Source of the DNA: Acinetobacter sp. ANC 4178
GTDB lineage: Bacteria > Pseudomonadota > Gammaproteobacteria > Pseudomonadales > Moraxellaceae
NCBI RefSeq assembly: GCF_004331175.1
Contig: NZ_SJOD01000008.1
Location: 1 to 64,000, forward strand
Direction: 5' to 3'
DNA: 64,000 nucleotides
Made by a program: the position numbers and the translations under genes. Below the pieces are notes generated by a model, which saw only the letters and a program-made list of their open reading frames with translations, was not told the DNA's origin and ran no database searches. Every line of letters starts with the position of its first letter. Within the stretch, counting starts at the first letter, position 1. Positions 1 through 7,726 of the stretch are shown here, piece after piece.

Positions 1-120
1 GAAAACTGGAAAACTGGAAAACTGGAAAACTGGAAAACTGGAAAACTGGAAAACTGGAAAACTGGAAAACTGGAAAACTGGAAAACTGGAAAACTGGAAA
101 ACTGGAAAACTGGAAAACTG
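1..120. repeat. Octanucleotide tandem array, 15 copies
   Basis: The first 120 bases are fifteen perfect head-to-tail copies of GAAAACTG. The array runs off the left edge, so the true copy number is unknown. Because 8 is not a multiple of 3, all three frames on this strand are open and encode rotations of the same octapeptide ENWKTGKL. In frame 1 the reading stays open to a TAG at 163-165, so the array could be the 3' end of a gene entering from the left or a non-coding slippage tract. The following 100 bases to position 219 are AT-rich with no gene visible. Confidence 0.97.
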
Positions 121-219
121 TTTATCTCTTTTAACGCTTTTATATATAAATTACCTTATTTTTAGCATTCGTCAAGATCAATAACTTAGGTCAAATTTTT
201 AAAACTTTCTTATTCATTA

Positions 220-890
220 GGGCGTGTCCTCATTTGAAGAATTGTTTTTAAATACTTAAAATCCACCTTTAAGCTCTTTTCATTTCTATATTTTTTCAAT
301 GGCACGTACTCTTCTCACCGATGATATTTGGCAGAAAATTCAAGATACTATGCGATTACACAGTTGTTACAGTTCAAAAAACAGTAGAAATATCATGGAA
401 GCTATCTTATGGAAACTACGTACGGGTGCGACATGGCGTGATATTCCTCAAGAACTTTGCCCCTGGCAAACTGCTTACAATCGCTTTAATCGCTGGGCAA
501 GTAAGGGATTATGGGATAAATTTTTTTTAGATTACGAGGCATTCTGGATCAGGAATAGGATTCATCGATGGAAGCTACATACGCGTGCATCAACATGCAA
601 GTGGAGCTCGGCATGATTTCGAAAGAGCAATTCGACAATCACGCGGTGGACGAACAACAAAAATACATCTTGCAACCGACGCGAATGGATTACCGATTGA
701 TTTTAAAATCACTGGGGGTGACGTCCACGACAGTCAAGTTGCAAAACAACTGATTGATATTGTAGGCTAGGCAACTTATCTCATTGCTGACAAGGGGTAT
801 GATGGCTGAGCATATTAGAATATGTGATATGTGCCAAGAACAAGAATATGATACCCATTATTCCATTGAAATCTTTAAATCAATTGCTTA
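220..890 (+). mobile_element. IS5-family insertion sequence remnant
   Basis: The left end begins with GGGCGTGTCCTCATTTGAAG, which resembles IS5-family terminal inverted repeats, about 80 bases upstream of a transposase reading frame. I found no matching right end (AGGACACGCCC) before pyrE. The transposase is interrupted by a frameshift and by stop codons. This is a decayed, right-truncated copy that cannot move by itself. Confidence 0.75.
299..885 (+). pseudogene. IS5-family transposase, frameshifted and interrupted
   Basis: The N-terminal part (299 to about 545) encodes a helix-turn-helix region with the typical LRTGATWRDIP motif of IS5/IS427-type transposases. The frame then shifts. The frame starting near 561 reads FIDGSYIRVHQHASGARH and continues through the conserved TTKIHLATDANG and ITGGDVHDSQ region, which contains part of the DDE catalytic core. 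A TAG at 768-770 and a TGA at 807-809 interrupt it, and the matching IADKGYDG and KNKNMIPIIP segments lie in separate frames. The C-terminal catalytic part is missing. The product is non-functional; this is a relic of an insertion next to pyrE. Confidence 0.88.
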
Positions 891-901
891 TTTCACCAAC
901 T

Positions 902-931
902 AAAGCCCAGTCACACCCGACTGGACTTTTT
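902..931 (+). terminator. Rho-independent terminator
   Basis: CCAGTC (907-912) pairs with GACTGG (919-924); the stem extends through AAAG/CTTT across one mismatch and is followed by a T run. It sits just past the transposase remnant and may have belonged to the gene or element that was lost there. Confidence 0.65.
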
Positions 932-1020
932 CATGATTCTTCACGTTCCACGACTATGATTCAACCCATGTTTTACAAATTTAATAGATCTACTCAACAA
1001 TTTAATCCGCTGATAAATGA

Positions 1021-1047
1021 AAAAAGGAAGCCATCGCTTCCTTTTTT
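1021..1047. terminator. Bidirectional terminator 3' of pyrE
   Basis: AAAAAGGAAG (1021-1030), loop CCATCG, then CTTCCTTTTTT. T runs on both strands allow it to end pyrE on the minus strand as well as any transcript arriving from the left. Confidence 0.85.
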
Positions 1048-1062
1048 CAGTTCAATATAAAT

Positions 1063-1713
1063 TTAGATGCCGTATTTCACACGGTAAGCTTCCATTTTCG
1101 CCAAGGCTTCGCTTTCACCTTTGGCATCTAGATAATTCATTAAATCTTTCATGGTAATTAAGGCATGTACAGGAATTTCCAATTCTTTTTGCACTTCCTG
1201 AATCGCGGATAATTCACCCTGACCTTTTTCCTGACGGTCTAAAGCTACCAATACACCTGCAATTTGTGCACCTGCATTTTTTAGAATCGTGACCACTTCA
1301 CGGATCGCTGTTCCTGCGGTAATCACATCATCAATGATCCAGACCTTTTTGCCTGCAACCGACGCACCAACCAATACACCACCTTCACCGTGGTCTTTGG
1401 CTTCTTTACGGTTAAAGCCCCATGGCACACTCACACCATGATTTTGCGACAATGCTACAGCCGTTGCTGCCACAAAAGGAATGCCTTTATATGCAGGGCC
1501 AAACACCACTTCAACATGATCACACTGGGTTAATTTATCTGCATAACCAGAAGCCAACAGTGATAAAGCCTCACCATCATTCAATAAACCTGCATTAAAA
1601 AAATAAGGACTCACTCGACCTGATTTTAAAGTAAACTCACCAAATTTAAGCACACCACGTGATAAAGCGAGTTCGATAAATGCTTGTGGGTTAAATTGAG
1701 CTGGCGTTGACAT
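1063..1713 (-). CDS. pyrE: Orotate phosphoribosyltransferase
   Basis: The 216-residue product converts orotate and PRPP to orotidine 5'-phosphate, the fifth step of de novo UMP synthesis in the cytosol. The PRPP-binding loop is visible as [16 protein letters not shown] near residues 124-139, and the N-terminal FKSGR-like element appears as [12 protein letters not shown]. Length is normal for the bacterial enzyme. It is divergent from crc with only 40 bases between the start codons, an arrangement also seen in Pseudomonas, so the two share a promoter region. No frameshift or missing catalytic element is visible. Confidence 0.97.
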   Translation of the reverse strand: MSTPAQFNPQAFIELALSRGVLKFGEFTLKSGRVSPYFFNAGLLNDGEALSLLASGYADKLTQCDHVEVVFGPAYKGIPFVAATAVALSQNHGVSVPWGFNRKEAKDHGEGGVLVGASVAGKKVWIIDDVITAGTAIREVVTILKNAGAQIAGVLVALDRQEKGQGELSAIQEVQKELEIPVHALITMKDLMNYLDAKGESEALAKMEAYRVKYGI

Positions 1714-1753
1714 GAGGTGCTCCGAAATTCATACATTGAGGTTATGACTGCGC

Positions 1754-2572
1754 ATGATACCAAAGAGTAGCTACCCAAGTGATCAAAAAATTTTACGAGT
1801 GGTTTCAATTAACGTAAATGGCTTACGTTCATCCGTAACCAAAGGCTTATTGGAATGGTTAGAACAGTCCGATGCCGATGTGGTGTGTATGCAAGAAAGC
1901 CGCATCACCCATGCCCAATGGACGGATAAATTTAAACCAGAAGGCTGGTATACGCATTTATTCCCTGCGGAACGTGCAGGTTATGCAGGCACAGCGATTT
2001 ATAGCCGTTTACCCTTTGTGTCTGTAACAGATGGTTTAGGCTTTGAACTGGCCGACTCTCAAGGGCGCTTTATCAGTGCGGAATTTGATTTAGGCTTAGA
2101 TCACCCCGTACATATTTGCTCTTTGTATCTACCTTCAGGTTCATCAGGTGATGAAGCTCAGGCACGCAAAGATCATTTTTTAGAAAATTATCAAACAATT
2201 CTCAAGCAATGGCGTGCTGAAAATAAATCGATCATTGTGTGTGGTGACTACAATATTGTGCATAAGCGCATTGATATTAAAAACTGGTCAGGCAATCAAA
2301 AATCTTCGGGCTGCTTACCGCATGAACGTGCTTGGCTCGATCATATTTATGATGAACTCGGTTATGTCGATACCTTCCGCGAAGTTCGTAAAGAAGCTGA
2401 ACTTTATTCTTGGTGGTCGAATCGTGGACAAGCCCGTGCCAAGAACGTGGGTTGGCGTATTGATTACCAAGCCTGTTCACCCGACTGGAAGTCACGCACA
2501 GTCAATGCTTGGGTGTATAAAGATGAATGGTTTAGCGACCATGCACCCGTCATTATTGACTATCAAATTTAA
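1754..2572 (+). CDS. crc: Crc / exonuclease III family protein
   Basis: The 272-residue product belongs to the endonuclease/exonuclease/phosphatase fold. Synteny with pyrE and matches such as DIKNW, ERAWLD, GYVDTFREV and SWWSNRGQ identify it as the Acinetobacter Crc orthologue, which in pseudomonads works with Hfq in catabolite repression. Unlike Pseudomonas Crc, it keeps the exonuclease III catalytic set: SINVNG (Asn20), MQES (Glu48), SLYLPSG (Tyr), CGDYNIVH (Asp and Asn), WRIDYQ (Asp) and the terminal SDHAP (Asp-His). It may therefore still act as a DNA-repair nuclease. The start used is the only ATG upstream of the fold; a weak GAGG lies about 12 bases ahead. Confidence 0.88.
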   Translation: MIPKSSYPSDQKILRVVSINVNGLRSSVTKGLLEWLEQSDADVVCMQESRITHAQWTDKFKPEGWYTHLFPAERAGYAGTAIYSRLPFVSVTDGLGFELADSQGRFISAEFDLGLDHPVHICSLYLPSGSSGDEAQARKDHFLENYQTILKQWRAENKSIIVCGDYNIVHKRIDIKNWSGNQKSSGCLPHERAWLDHIYDELGYVDTFREVRKEAELYSWWSNRGQARAKNVGWRIDYQACSPDWKSRTVNAWVYKDEWFSDHAPVIIDYQI

Positions 2573-2585
2573 TGAATTGGCTGAT

Positions 2586-2609
2586 TTGAGTGAACAAATG
2601 TTCACTCAA
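2586..2609. promoter_or_regulatory. Perfect 11-bp inverted repeat after crc
   Basis: TTGAGTGAACA (2586-2596) and TGTTCACTCAA (2599-2609) flank a two-base AA spacer. It begins 13 bases after the crc stop. The AT-rich stem followed by TATTATCTTTTT could be a weak crc terminator. The short spacer and near-complete symmetry also fit a TetR-type operator controlling the small RNA that follows. The sequence alone does not decide between these. Confidence 0.55.
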
Positions 2610-2664
2610 TATTATCTTTTTGCTCACAGCACATGACGTATTTGTGGTCTTTTTATCCTCGGTC

Positions 2665-2840
2665 AGAAACGGCATCATAGCGGCACGGCACAGGGACATG
2701 TCAGGATGACAGCAAAGGGATAGGAAGCCGTAGGATGGAATAAAACACAACTCGTTTTGAGTTTGTTTTCAAGGATGTGACAATGGACGTTGTAATGAGA
2801 CCCGCATAATCAGGATGATTAAATGCGGGTTTTCTCTTTT
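2665..2840 (+). ncRNA. Candidate CsrA-sequestering small RNA (Rsm/CsrB type), locus 1
   Basis: This intergenic stretch between crc and the next gene has no convincing ORF but carries nine GGA motifs in about 130 bases. TGTC-AGGAT-GACA (2699-2711) is a perfect hairpin with AGGAT in the loop. TCAAGGATGTG near 2769-2779 closely matches the CsrA consensus ACARGGAUGU. CAAT-GGAC-GTTG (2781-2792) is a second loop-exposed GGA, and the terminator loop is again AGGAT. Density, spacing and loop placement match RNAs that sequester CsrA/RsmA. The 5' end is a guess: no clear -10/-35 pair and no GacA box was found. Confidence is moderate for function and high for an RNA with an intrinsic terminator. Confidence 0.68.
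2800..2836 (+). terminator. Terminator of small RNA locus 1, with AGGAT loop
   Basis: ACCCGCAT (2800-2807) pairs with ATGCGGGT (2823-2830). An inner stem AATC/GATT closes the pentaloop AGGAT (2812-2816), with an AA bulge on the right arm. It is followed by TTTCTCTTTTTT. The apical loop of the terminator is itself a CsrA-type GGA site, as in the second locus at 59704. Confidence 0.85.
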
Positions 2841-3047
2841 TTATTGCTTATTTTTATTTAAGCGCTGATGTTCTGATTGTTTTAAGATTCTTGTTCTTCA
2901 TGAACATAGCATGCCAAGTTTAGATTGCAATTCGATGACAATCCCCATGACATCAGCATCTTTCGCCTAATTTTCCTGCAATGCTAGAGAAAGCTAATTT
3001 TTTTGTTTACCCTATGCTCAATTATTATCTTCGGGAATTTATTCTGC

Positions 3048-3398
3048 ATGCTTAAAATTTATGGCATTAAAAACTGTAGCTCTATGAAAAAAGCCTTTGA
3101 TTTATTGACCGAACTGGGCTTGGCCTATGAATTTCATGATTATAAAAAACAAGGGATTGATGCCGAAACGCTTAAAGTCTGGTTGAAACACGTCGGACAA
3201 GAGCTTATCTTAAATAAGAAAGGCACCACTTGGCGTAAACTCAGCGAAGCAGAACAACAACATGCTCTGGCTTCCCAAGACCAATTAATCGAAACTCTGA
3301 TGGCACAGCCGAGTTTAATCAAACGTCCGGTTTTACAAACCGCACAAGGCTATATCGTCGGTTTTGATGAAGCTGCTTATCGAGCAATTTCGGCTTAA
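3048..3398 (+). CDS. ArsC/Spx-family protein (YffB-like)
   Basis: The 116-residue product has the thioredoxin-like ArsC/Spx fold. It opens with LKIYGIKNCSSMKKAFDLL, where one Cys replaces the CXXC of true thioredoxins, and has LNKKGTTWRKL and SLIKRPVL, the family's signature around the conserved RP. This is the YffB branch, whose function is unproven and which binds glutathione in Pseudomonas. An in-frame upstream start at 3003 would add residues unlike the family, so the ATG at 3048 is preferred. It is monocistronic, bounded by a strong terminator. Confidence 0.85.
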   Translation: MLKIYGIKNCSSMKKAFDLLTELGLAYEFHDYKKQGIDAETLKVWLKHVGQELILNKKGTTWRKLSEAEQQHALASQDQLIETLMAQPSLIKRPVLQTAQGYIVGFDEAAYRAISA

Positions 3399-3420
3399 AG
3401 CCCCAATTTTGACCATAAAA

Positions 3421-3445
3421 AAGCCTGATCATCTATCAGGCTTTT
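3421..3445. terminator. Bidirectional terminator
   Basis: AAGCCTGAT (3421-3429), short loop, ATCAGGCTTTTT. It separates the convergent YffB-like and DUF2147 genes. Confidence 0.88.
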
Positions 3446-3464
3446 TCCACATTGCTTTACTGCT

Positions 3465-3902
3465 TTAGTTAACGCGAACCCAAGTTTGGTTACGCCCTAA
3501 TACAGCTACACCCAAATAACCACGAAGCTCAAGCTTTTTGCCACCTGAAGTCAATTCACCTTTCAAGCTATAGGTTTTGCCATTTTTTGGGTCTAAAATC
3601 GTACCCTCATCATATTTTGTGCCACCAGCATTTTTCAGACCACGAACAATGGTGAGACCTTTCAGTGATTTGTTGTGATATGGACCTTCGCACTTACTAC
3701 AAGCATTTTCTTCACCTGGCGTCAAAATACTTTGAATACTGGCAGTCAAAACACCATTTTTTTGCTCAGTAAATTTCACAACCGCACGCGGTTGTTTGGT
3801 TTTATCATCAATCGTTTTCCAAACTGTACCATTTAACGGATCAGCCGCATTGGCAAGTACGGTAAATCCGAGCAATCCTAATGCAAGTGCAATCTTTTTC
3901 AT
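3465..3902 (-). CDS. Secreted DUF2147 protein
   Basis: The 145-residue product starts with a clear Sec signal peptide (KKIALALGLLGFTVLANA, cleavage after about residue 19). The mature part has the DUF2147 hallmarks: GTVWKTIDDKTKQPRAVV, then CSKCEGPYHNKSLKGLTIVRG, GTILDPKNGKTYSLKG and a terminal RNQTWVRV. This is a lipocalin-like beta-barrel family of unknown function in the periplasm. GGGAAATC precedes the ATG as a ribosome-binding site. It stands alone on the minus strand. Confidence 0.9.
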   Translation of the reverse strand: MKKIALALGLLGFTVLANAADPLNGTVWKTIDDKTKQPRAVVKFTEQKNGVLTASIQSILTPGEENACSKCEGPYHNKSLKGLTIVRGLKNAGGTKYDEGTILDPKNGKTYSLKGELTSGGKKLELRGYLGVAVLGRNQTWVRVN

Positions 3903-4060
3903 TTTTGTTGATTTCCCTAGTCTGTTCTGTAGACGTCTTCAGTATTGTAAAGCCACAACAAATTTGCAATTCTTGAATGTGACTGTTTAGTGTACCCTTG
4001 TAATTATTGTGGGTAAATAGACCACTATTTAGGCATAATTTATAACAAAATGGAACAACC

Positions 4061-4972
4061 ATGAAGATTTCAGCACCGTGGAAACAATTCATTACAGAAA
4101 GCCTTTTAAAAACGACCATCCGCACGCCGAGCCAATATAATCTTCCCCCGAATCTACTGCGACATGGTTTAGAACAACTCTGTAAAATTTTTCCAACTCA
4201 GGCAGATGTTCAAATTCGCCCTTTACGTTTAGGGCAATTGAATGCTGAGGAGCTCAAACCGCAACAGGAATCGACCCAGCTCATCTTGCATATTCATGGG
4301 GGCGTTTTTTTTCTCGGCTCCCTTAAAACGCATCGTGCATTTTTAAGCCAGATCGCGGCCCGTACCCAAATGCAGGTGTTGCATGTCGATTATCCGCTCT
4401 CACCAGAGCATCCCTTCCCTGAAGCAATTGATGCTTTATTTGACATGTATTTAAATTTGCTCGATCAGGGTATTCTCCCCAAAGATATTATTTTATCGGG
4501 GGATTCTTGCGGCGCAAACCTCGCAGTTGCTTTGGCCATTAAAATCCGCCAAGCACAACTCGAACAGGTCAGTGGCTTAATTTTGCTTTCCCCCTTTTTA
4601 GATCTAACACTAACCAGTGAATCTCTGCGTTTTAACCAAAAACATGATGCGTTGCTCTCGATAGAGGCCTTAGAAGCGGGCATTGATTACTATGTACCTG
4701 CGGGCATTGATCGTGGTGATCCGCGCGTCTCACCGTTATTTGATGATTTAACGGGCTTGCCACCTACACTGGTTCAGGTCGGTTCTAAAGAAATTTTAAT
4801 GGATGATGGACAACGCTTTCAACAGCAAGCCGAAGCAGCAGGTGTTGATGTAGAATTTAAAATTTATACGGGGATGTGGCACAATTTCCAAATGTTCAGC
4901 GCTTGGTTTGCAGAAGCACAGCAGGCTTTAGCCGATTTAGCCGCATTCGCGCACCGCTTAGATAAAAACTAA
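4061..4972 (+). CDS. Alpha/beta hydrolase, hormone-sensitive-lipase-like esterase
   Basis: The 303-residue cytosolic enzyme belongs to the HSL (alpha/beta hydrolase-3) esterases that cleave short-chain esters. The oxyanion motif is HIHGGVFFLGS near residues 78-88. The nucleophile elbow is SGDSCGANLA, so the usual GDSAG has Cys in place of Ala after the catalytic Ser. The acid is in the MDDG segment and the catalytic His in MWHNFQMF. It has no signal peptide. The natural substrate cannot be predicted. It converges with azoR at a shared terminator. Confidence 0.9.
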   Translation: MKISAPWKQFITESLLKTTIRTPSQYNLPPNLLRHGLEQLCKIFPTQADVQIRPLRLGQLNAEELKPQQESTQLILHIHGGVFFLGSLKTHRAFLSQIAARTQMQVLHVDYPLSPEHPFPEAIDALFDMYLNLLDQGILPKDIILSGDSCGANLAVALAIKIRQAQLEQVSGLILLSPFLDLTLTSESLRFNQKHDALLSIEALEAGIDYYVPAGIDRGDPRVSPLFDDLTGLPPTLVQVGSKEILMDDGQRFQQQAEAAGVDVEFKIYTGMWHNFQMFSAWFAEAQQALADLAAFAHRLDKN

Positions 4973-4984
4973 AATGCCATAAAA

Positions 4985-5011
4985 AAGGTCAGCAGATGCT
5001 GACCTTTTTAT
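4985..5011. terminator. Bidirectional terminator
   Basis: AAGGTCAGCA, loop GA, TGCTGACCTT, with an A run before and a T run after. It ends both the esterase and azoR transcripts. Confidence 0.88.
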
Positions 5012-5027
5012 TTCTAATTCTTCAAAC

Positions 5028-5594
5028 TTAGATAAGTTTGACCTGCGCCAAAGCGGCTTCAATGGCTTTATTTTTCAGCTCTTCACCCATATTTACGCCT
5101 TCGGCACGGACCACATCAACCTGTTCAACACCCGTAAAGTTGAATACGGTTTTCAAGAAACCTTCTTGGAAATCCGCAGGACTGTTGTCACCATAAACAC
5201 CACCACGGCTGCTGGCAATATACACTTGTTTATTACCTGCCAAACCTACAGGACCATTTTCAGTGTATTTAAAGGTTTTGCCTGCAACACTAATGCGATC
5301 AATCCATGCTTTCAAAGTTGAAGCCAAGCCAAAATTGTACATGGCTGCACCCACCACAACTACGTCTGCTGCTAAATACTGCTGGATGATCTGTTCGCCT
5401 AAGACTGCTTGCTCAGCATTTTGACCCATTAAGATTTCCGCAGTTAAATGTGGAATCGGCTGTGCTGCCAAGTCCAAATACTCAACTTGCACATTGCCAT
5501 GTTTCGCTTGTAATTGCTCAACAATCGCTTGGCTCAACTGGCGAGAAACCGACGTTGTACCTAAAATACTTGAGTCGATATGTAAAACTTTCAT
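5028..5594 (-). CDS. azoR: FMN-dependent NADH-azoreductase
   Basis: The 188-residue flavodoxin-like protein uses FMN and NADH to reduce azo bonds and quinones by two electrons, a detoxifying role in the cytosol. The phosphate-binding segment appears as HIDSSILGTTSVSRQLS at the N-terminus. MYNFGLASTLKAWIDR is the family's isoalloxazine loop, and SSRGGVYG its second FMN contact. Length is slightly below the typical 200 residues. Its promoter region carries two related palindromes (5643-5700) that suggest control by a quinone- or electrophile-responsive repressor encoded elsewhere. Confidence 0.94.
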   Translation of the reverse strand: MKVLHIDSSILGTTSVSRQLSQAIVEQLQAKHGNVQVEYLDLAAQPIPHLTAEILMGQNAEQAVLGEQIIQQYLAADVVVVGAAMYNFGLASTLKAWIDRISVAGKTFKYTENGPVGLAGNKQVYIASSRGGVYGDNSPADFQEGFLKTVFNFTGVEQVDVVRAEGVNMGEELKNKAIEAALAQVKLI

Positions 5595-5642
5595 GATGCC
5601 ACCTTAATCTTTAATCTTTTGGAATAGGCTAAGTTTAGGTCA

Positions 5643-5700
5643 TCTATAAAAATAGAATAATTATCTCAGTTAATACACTATGTTCTATTTTTAGAACATA
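5643..5700. promoter_or_regulatory. Two related palindromes upstream of azoR
   Basis: TATGTTCTA (5679-5687), TTTT, TAGAACATA (5692-5700) is a perfect 9-4-9 inverted repeat. About 30 bases closer to azoR, TCTATAAAAATAGA (5643-5656) is a shorter, related palindrome. Paired operators of this type fit dimeric winged-helix repressors. The site could also serve the divergent diguanylate cyclase gene. Confidence 0.6.
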
Positions 5701-5829
5701 TTTAAATCACAGCAAAAAGGGAAATGTAAAGCAATCGATAGATTGTTTAAAATTTATGCTATTGTTAGCAAAAACAATTCTCGCTTTAGAACAACAAAGG
5801 AACTGTTGATGTCGAGGGAATAAAAAGCA

Positions 5830-7029
5830 ATGACGACAAAATCATCTTCCCCATCTATTGCATCGCTTCCACATAAACTCAAGAAAATTGTGCTTGAATA
5901 TGGGGTGATCATGAACTGGAATACATTGAATAAATGTATTCTGATGTTAATTTTAGGTTGTTTAACCCACCTGATTTGGATGCTCTGGAAAATCTTTATT
6001 TGGCTTAGTCCTAGCCTATGGAGCATGACCAATTTAGTCCTGATTAAACAGCAGATTATATTAAATCTGGTGTTTATTGCAGTGCTCAGTGGCCTGATTT
6101 ATCCTTGCGTTTACTGGCAGCACAAAGCTTGGGTCAAGCGCTTTGTTCCTTATATTGCAGTGTGGTGTTTTATTACCTCTTTATGCCGAGATGCGTATCT
6201 GATTGGTACACTCAGCCCTGCAACCTTAAGCTCCTATGTCAGTTTGCTCACCGTAGGTTTGGTCTTATTACCGCGTTCAATTGTTTATAGTGCATTAATC
6301 CCTTCAACTTTATATTTATTTGTCTGTGGTTATTTGAGTTTGCATGGCATCTTGCCTTATGCCCCCATTTTCAATTTACCCAATGATGCCTACGCCAATT
6401 CATTTTGGGTTGGGAGCATGCTGTATTTCATTACCCCTGTGGTCATGATTTGTCTGATCTTATTTGAAATTTTACTTAGCCAATGGCGCAATCGCGAACA
6501 GCTGATTCAACAACTCAGCAGAATTGATCCGCTAACCAACACCTATAATCGACGCAGTTTGAATCAATATTTAGAGCACATCCAGCGTAAGAGAAATCAA
6601 AATTATGCCTTGGTCTTGCTTGATCTGGATCATTTTAAGTCGATTAATGACTGCCATGGGCACCATAAAGGCGATGAAGCCTTGATTCTGGTCGGGCAAT
6701 TGCTCAAGCAGCATTTACGTGAGAGCGATATCGTGGGACGTTTTGGCGGAGAAGAGTTTTTATTACTGCTGTATCACACTACGCTCGAACAGGCGCACCA
6801 CACGGCGGAACGCTGTCGTGCTGCAATTGAACATTTAGAATTGTGGGATGATGATGGCAGCCGTATTGCACTGACTGCCAGTTTTGGCATTTCAACCGCA
6901 CAATTCCCTTTAACGCCCTTTCAGTTACTGACCCAAGCCGATAAAGCCCTATACTCAGCCAAAGCATCTGGACGTAATCAGGTGCATATTTTCCAAGCAC
7001 AAACGGAAAATGCGGTGCCCGCAAACTAA
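5830..7029 (+). CDS. Membrane-anchored diguanylate cyclase (GGDEF)
   Basis: The 399-residue product has an N-terminal membrane domain with about five to six hydrophobic helices (residues about 30-220), then a complete GGDEF domain that makes cyclic di-GMP from two GTP. LDLDHFKSINDCHGH carries the metal and nucleotide contacts. The active loop is GGEEF near residue 305, an active variant. RESD five residues before it is an intact inhibitory I-site, so product inhibition is expected. GAGGGA lies 10 bases before the chosen ATG; a second in-frame ATG at 5911 is possible. The sensory ligand is unknown. Confidence 0.93.
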   Translation: MTTKSSSPSIASLPHKLKKIVLEYGVIMNWNTLNKCILMLILGCLTHLIWMLWKIFIWLSPSLWSMTNLVLIKQQIILNLVFIAVLSGLIYPCVYWQHKAWVKRFVPYIAVWCFITSLCRDAYLIGTLSPATLSSYVSLLTVGLVLLPRSIVYSALIPSTLYLFVCGYLSLHGILPYAPIFNLPNDAYANSFWVGSMLYFITPVVMICLILFEILLSQWRNREQLIQQLSRIDPLTNTYNRRSLNQYLEHIQRKRNQNYALVLLDLDHFKSINDCHGHHKGDEALILVGQLLKQHLRESDIVGRFGGEEFLLLLYHTTLEQAHHTAERCRAAIEHLELWDDDGSRIALTASFGISTAQFPLTPFQLLTQADKALYSAKASGRNQVHIFQAQTENAVPAN

Positions 7030-7043
7030 TTTCTAGTTTTAAC

Positions 7044-7724
7044 TTACTCAGCTTCGGTTTGATAGGCTTCTAAATAATTGACCCAACGCCCTTCCACCAT
7101 CGCCGCTTCAACCCAAGCCTGCACCGCAGGATGTTGCAACATGTTTTGCATATAACGCTGACTCGATGCGGACACGGGCAAAGCATAAGTTTTAAATCGC
7201 ATCACGATGGGCGCATAAAATGCATCGGCAATACTGAATGCCCCACATAGGAAAGCATCAGGATCGGGACGCTCTGCCCAAATCTGCTCAATGCGTGCTA
7301 CATCCTGTCTTAACTCGCTATCTTCAGCCCAAAGCCGTTGACCCACTTCAGCTAATTGCGCCCGAATATTCATGCCACATAAGGTTCTTAATTGGCTAAA
7401 GCCACTGTGCATTTCCGCACTAATACTTCTGGCTCTGGCACATTGTGCTTGATCCTTGGGCCAAAGCGCATACTCAGGATATTGCTCTGCCAGATATTCA
7501 CAAATCGCCAAAGAATCCCAAATTTTTAAATCTTGATCGACCAAAATCGGGACTTTGGCATTGTCAGAAATCGCTGATAGCTTTTGCTTAAATGTTCCAA
7601 TCGAGCGTTCGCGATCAAAATAAATCACGTGCTCTTGAAAAGGAATTTCAAAGGCTTTGAGCACCAACCAAGGACGCATCGACCAGCTAGAATAATTTTT
7701 ATTGGCAATATAAAGCTCTAACAT
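7044..7724 (-). CDS. Glutathione S-transferase family protein
   Basis: The 226-residue protein has an N-terminal thioredoxin-like domain beginning LYIANKNYSSWSMRPWLVLK, with the SSWS serine region at the expected catalytic position. KVPILVD supplies the cis-proline and WDSLAICEYLAE the glutathione-binding Ser. The C-terminal helical domain includes CGAFSIADAFYAPIV, the N-capping motif. It starts 2 bases after the dsbD stop, so the two are probably translated together, linking glutathione chemistry to periplasmic thiol reduction. The exact substrate is unknown. Confidence 0.92.
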   Translation of the reverse strand: MLELYIANKNYSSWSMRPWLVLKAFEIPFQEHVIYFDRERSIGTFKQKLSAISDNAKVPILVDQDLKIWDSLAICEYLAEQYPEYALWPKDQAQCARARSISAEMHSGFSQLRTLCGMNIRAQLAEVGQRLWAEDSELRQDVARIEQIWAERPDPDAFLCGAFSIADAFYAPIVMRFKTYALPVSASSQRYMQNMLQHPAVQAWVEAAMVEGRWVNYLEAYQTEAE

Positions 7725-7726
7725 GA

